This document shows, piece by piece, positions 13,286-15,334 of a stretch of 15,334 nucleotides of DNA. This stretch comes from Oscillospiraceae bacterium. GTDB lineage: Bacteria > Bacillota > Clostridia > Oscillospirales > Ruminococcaceae. The notes under the pieces are model-generated. The model saw nothing but the letters and a program-made list of their open reading frames with translations, was not told the DNA's origin and did no database searches. Numbering within the stretch: position 1 is the first letter of the stretch; every line of letters starts with the position of its first letter. The DNA lies in NCBI GenBank assembly GCA_016297165.1, contig JAEDHF010000027.1, positions 1 to 15,334 on the forward strand, in the 5' to 3' direction. A program made the translations under genes and the position numbers.

Positions 13286-14097
13286 TCGGCGAGGCTCTTT
13301 CGTCGGCAGTAAAAATCCTCTCGGAGGCTAAAATTTTCGACCCCGACTTTGAGGCAAGGGAAATTCTCAGGGAAATTACAGGGCTTGACCCTTATATAAA
13401 CCGTTCACGGGAGCTTTCCTCGGAGCAGTACGAAAAAATCCTCCTTATGGCGGGAAAAAGGGCGACGGGAATACCTCTCCAGTATATTTTCGGAAGCTGG
13501 GAGTTTTACGGCTATCCCTTTTATGTGGGAGAGGGGGTTCTTATCCCCCGACCCGAAACGGAGCTGCTTGTTGATATAGCTAAGGAGTACTGCAAAGAAA
13601 ACAGCAGGGTTATCGACCTGTGCAGCGGCAGCGGCTGTATCCCCATAAGTATAAGACTCGAAACAGGGGCGGATACTACCGGAATTGAGCTTTATGACGA
13701 GGCTTTCGGCTATTTTCAGCGGAATATTGCCCTTAATAAGGCGAAGGTCAGGGCGATAAAGGGCGATGTGCTTGACGAAAGAATTCTTATCGGGGAACGC
13801 TTCGACGCTATCTTCTCGAATCCCCCCTATCTTACCGCCGAGGAAATGAAAGGGCTTCAGCGTGAGGTGGCTTTTGAGCCCGAAACCGCCCTTTTCGGCG
13901 GCGAGGACGGGCTTCATTTCTACAAAAGGATTATCCCGATATGGGTAAAAAGGCTTAATAAGGGCGGTATTTTCGCCGTAGAAATCGGCGAGACACAGGG
14001 TATGGCGGTAAAAGCCATAATGGAAGAAAACGAACTTACCGCAGAAATAATCAAGGACTATTCGGGACTTGATCGGGTAGTGTTGGGTAAAAAATAA
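13279..14097 (+). CDS. prmC: Peptide chain release factor N5-glutamine methyltransferase
   Basis: 272 residues, PrmC/HemK family: uses S-adenosylmethionine to methylate the glutamine of the GGQ loop in release factors RF1 and RF2, aiding translation termination. Seen: N-terminal helical substrate-binding domain (1-75) with GIPLQYIFGSWEFYG (64-78), LIPRPETE (88-95), SAM motif I VIDLCSGSGCIPISI (111-125), the acidic end of strand 2 (E137) and catalytic NPPY (181-184). C-terminal strands (EIGETQG 235-241, YSGLDRVV) are intact. ATG overlaps the end of yqhQ (TAA at 13283-13285) and has AAGGAG at 13265-13270, 8 bases away, so the pair is translationally coupled. The usual target gene prfA does not follow; a strong terminator at 14098 closes the operon. 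Confidence 0.95.
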   Translation: MVIGEALSSAVKILSEAKIFDPDFEAREILREITGLDPYINRSRELSSEQYEKILLMAGKRATGIPLQYIFGSWEFYGYPFYVGEGVLIPRPETELLVDIAKEYCKENSRVIDLCSGSGCIPISIRLETGADTTGIELYDEAFGYFQRNIALNKAKVRAIKGDVLDERILIGERFDAIFSNPPYLTAEEMKGLQREVAFEPETALFGGEDGLHFYKRIIPIWVKRLNKGGIFAVEIGETQGMAVKAIMEENELTAEIIKDYSGLDRVVLGKK

Positions 14098-14126
14098 GGG
14101 CTCCCTTCGGGGAGCCCATTTTATTT
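14098..14126 (+). terminator. Intrinsic terminator of yqhQ-prmC
   Basis: GGGCTCCC (14098-14105), TTCG tetraloop, GGGAGCCC (14110-14117), then ATTTTATTT. The stem begins right after the prmC stop codon. Confidence 0.92.
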
Positions 14127-14141
14127 GGCTTATGTACTATA

Positions 14142-14756
14142 TCAGTTAAGGAACTTTGCGCAGCCTAAGCAAGGAACGTCCTTTGCCTTACCTGCACAAG
14201 CGGAGAAGAACTGAATGATAGAGAGGATTGCGCTGAAAAGTGTAAGAAGGGTTGCAGCAGGCCAGCCGATAAAGGGAATAACGCTGATGAATGCAACAGG
14301 AAGGTTCCATACTGCTACTCTGAGAGCGTGCTTTACATGGAAGGTACCGAACTTCGAATCCTTACATACAAGAGATAAAACGCCTAAAGCGATAATTGCA
14401 AGAATTGTGGATAAAATGAAGTAAAGAGGGTTTCCGTAGTTTCCGAGGAAAACCTGGAGCCAGTCGAGGGGTCTTCCGTAAAGAAGCTTTACTTCCTCAC
14501 AGTATAAAAGAATAAAGGGCATAGCGGGGAGAAGGCTTGCTGCTACAGCGAAAACCTTGTTGGAGGAAACGTCGTTTCTATCCATTTCTCCTGTGTGGTC
14601 GTGGGGGTCAACATAAGCTACGCGCATACCTGCAGGCATAGCCTGAGGTGCAGGAGCAGCGGCAGCTGCAGGAGCTGCGTCAAAGCGGTTTCCGCACTTG
14701 TGACAGCAGTTAGCTGCGTCATCGCACTGTGTTCCGCACTTTGTACAGAATTTCAT
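14142..14756 (-). CDS. Zinc-ribbon membrane protein, DUF4870-like
   Basis: 204 residues. The N-terminus is a zinc ribbon (CTKC at 4-7, CHKC at 18-21), followed by an Ala/Pro/Met-rich linker (27-43) and a polar segment. The rest is membrane: helices near 67-87, 110-131, 145-165 and 168-187, with KFGTFHVKHALRVAVWN at 135-151, which resembles the FHxKxAL signature of DUF4870 proteins. A final CLGC (196-199) adds a further cysteine pair. Function unknown. The start ATG at 14756-14754 follows AAAGGAAG by 8 bases. It has its own perfect-consensus promoter at 14856-14828. The gene converges on prmC, whose terminator lies just downstream. The truncated gene at 1-231 has the same ribbon and linker layout. 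Confidence 0.8.
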   Translation of the reverse strand: MKFCTKCGTQCDDAANCCHKCGNRFDAAPAAAAAPAPQAMPAGMRVAYVDPHDHTGEMDRNDVSSNKVFAVAASLLPAMPFILLYCEEVKLLYGRPLDWLQVFLGNYGNPLYFILSTILAIIALGVLSLVCKDSKFGTFHVKHALRVAVWNLPVAFISVIPFIGWPAATLLTLFSAILSIIQFFSACAGKAKDVPCLGCAKFLN

Positions 14757-14783
14757 AGTTAATTCTTCCTTTCGTGAATATGA

Positions 14784-14818
14784 AGTGGATATTAAGGCTT
14801 AATGCATAAGCCCTAACA
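14784..14818. other. Short hairpin in the leader of the zinc-ribbon membrane protein
   Basis: AAGGCTTA and TAAGCCCT face each other around ATGCA (roughly 14794-14814), one mismatch, between the promoter and the RBS on the minus strand. It could affect mRNA stability; I cannot match it to a known RNA family. Confidence 0.3.
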
Positions 14819-14827
14819 CTTATTTAA

Positions 14828-14856
14828 ATTATAGTATATTTTGCATTTTTTGTCAA
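14828..14856 (-). promoter_or_regulatory. Consensus promoter of the zinc-ribbon membrane protein gene
   Basis: On the minus strand TTGACA (14856-14851), 17 bases, TATAAT (14833-14828): a perfect consensus match. The transcript would begin near 14821, giving a leader of about 65 bases. Confidence 0.85.
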
Positions 14857-14901
14857 TATTATTCGGGCATTCTGCAGAAAAATTACGAAAAATTTACCTG
14901 T

Positions 14902-14932
14902 TAAGAAAACCGCCCTGCTGATACAGGGCGGT
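14902..14932 (-). terminator. Intrinsic terminator of the 89-residue protein gene
   Basis: On the minus strand ACCGCCCTG (14932-14924 as transcribed), loop TATCAG and CAGGGCGGT (to 14909), followed by TTTCTTA (14908-14902). It starts 8 bases after the stop codon at 14940. Confidence 0.85.
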
Positions 14933-14939
14933 TACGGGT

Positions 14940-15209
14940 TTATCTTGTGAGCCAGATATTCGCTACGTCGAGAGCCTCGTAAAGGCTTCCTCTCTCGCTT
15001 GTCTTTACCACCATATCCTTAGGGTCGATATCCTTAGCGGTTCTTAAGAGAACTACCTTAAGCTTATCGGCGATATCCATTCCGTTTTCCTTCTTGGTTG
15101 AGGTTATGGTAATATTTGCGACAAATTCGTCGCTCATACTTCCGTAGTAAATCTGGTTTCCCTTTCTTACTAAAGGAAAGCCCTTATATGTGATGAATTC
15201 TTCTGCCAT
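14940..15209 (-). CDS. Small conserved protein of unknown function (89 residues)
   Basis: A soluble 89-residue protein, MAEEFITYKGFPLVRKGN through ALDVANIWLTR. It looks like two or more beta strands (ITYKGFPLVRKGNQIYYG, FVANITITST, KLKVVLLRTA) and a short C-terminal helix (SLYEALDVANIWL). I recall proteins with a similar start (YKGxPLVRxGNxIYYGxMSD) in many Clostridia, so I think it is a real conserved gene, but I cannot give it a function. It has a clear RBS (AGAAAGGAA about 10 bases before the ATG), its own extended -10 promoter at 15276-15248 and a terminator at 14902-14932, so it is monocistronic. Confidence 0.8.
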   Translation of the reverse strand: MAEEFITYKGFPLVRKGNQIYYGSMSDEFVANITITSTKKENGMDIADKLKVVLLRTAKDIDPKDMVVKTSERGSLYEALDVANIWLTR

Positions 15210-15247
15210 TTTTTCGGTTCCTTTCTGTATTTCGGTTAGCTTATACT

Positions 15248-15276
15248 ATGATAACATATATGGGAAGAAAAATCAA
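15248..15276 (-). promoter_or_regulatory. Extended -10 promoter of the 89-residue protein gene
   Basis: On the minus strand TTGATT (15276-15271), 17 bases ending in TGT, and TATCAT (15253-15248). Confidence 0.65.
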
Positions 15277-15334
15277 GATAATACCGCACAAAGATTGCGT
15301 GTGGATTGCGAAGTCAGATTTTTCGTCAGATTGT

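Overview
The window looks like a chromosomal housekeeping region of a low-to-mid GC Gram-positive Clostridia bacterium, most likely a Ruminococcus-type member of the Oscillospiraceae. This rests on family content (a DUF6062-type protein, a DUF6106-like membrane protein, a YqhQ/DUF1385-PrmC pair, FtsX-type permease with a giant coiled coil), on sigma-A promoters close to consensus, on strong purine-rich ribosome binding sites and on frequent TTG starts. Species is inferred, not shown. I see no phage, transposase, CRISPR array, tRNA or rRNA.

Layout. 1-1031 (minus): an OGG1-type DNA glycosylase overlaps by ATGA a zinc-ribbon/Ala-Pro-rich protein cut by the window edge. 1032-1153: two face-to-face promoters share a 15-bp palindrome. 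1154-1858 (plus): a DUF6062-type protein with two CxxC/CxxH modules. 1859-2136: non-coding, with several hairpins and a MITE-like repeat. 2137-6362 (minus): a 1197-residue FtsX-like permease with a roughly 410-residue extracytoplasmic coiled coil, preceded by a small two-helix membrane protein; a terminator-like hairpin lies between them. No ABC ATPase gene accompanies the permease.

6500-10071 (plus) is a tight four-gene run from one near-perfect promoter: a CobU-like P-loop protein that appears to lack the guanylylation histidine, a full PilT-type secretion ATPase, a membrane-anchored transglutaminase-like protein that starts at TTG, and a cyclophilin. No other pilus or cobalamin genes are visible. 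10083-10112 is a terminator shared with the convergent lipoprotein genes.

10126-12088 (minus): two tandem, diverged paralogous lipoproteins, the upstream one with acidic and Thr/Glu/Pro repeat linkers. 12157-12240: divergent promoters whose -35 regions form an 11-bp inverted repeat. 12293-14097 (plus): yqhQ and prmC, overlapping by 7 bases, ended by a classic terminator. 14142-14756 and 14940-15209 (minus): a zinc-ribbon/DUF4870-like membrane protein and a conserved 89-residue protein, each with its own promoter.

Most of the region is ordinary. The best candidates for something less described are the CobU-like/PilT/transglutaminase/cyclophilin unit, the coiled-coil permease without an ATPase, and the two divergent promoter regions with palindromes.
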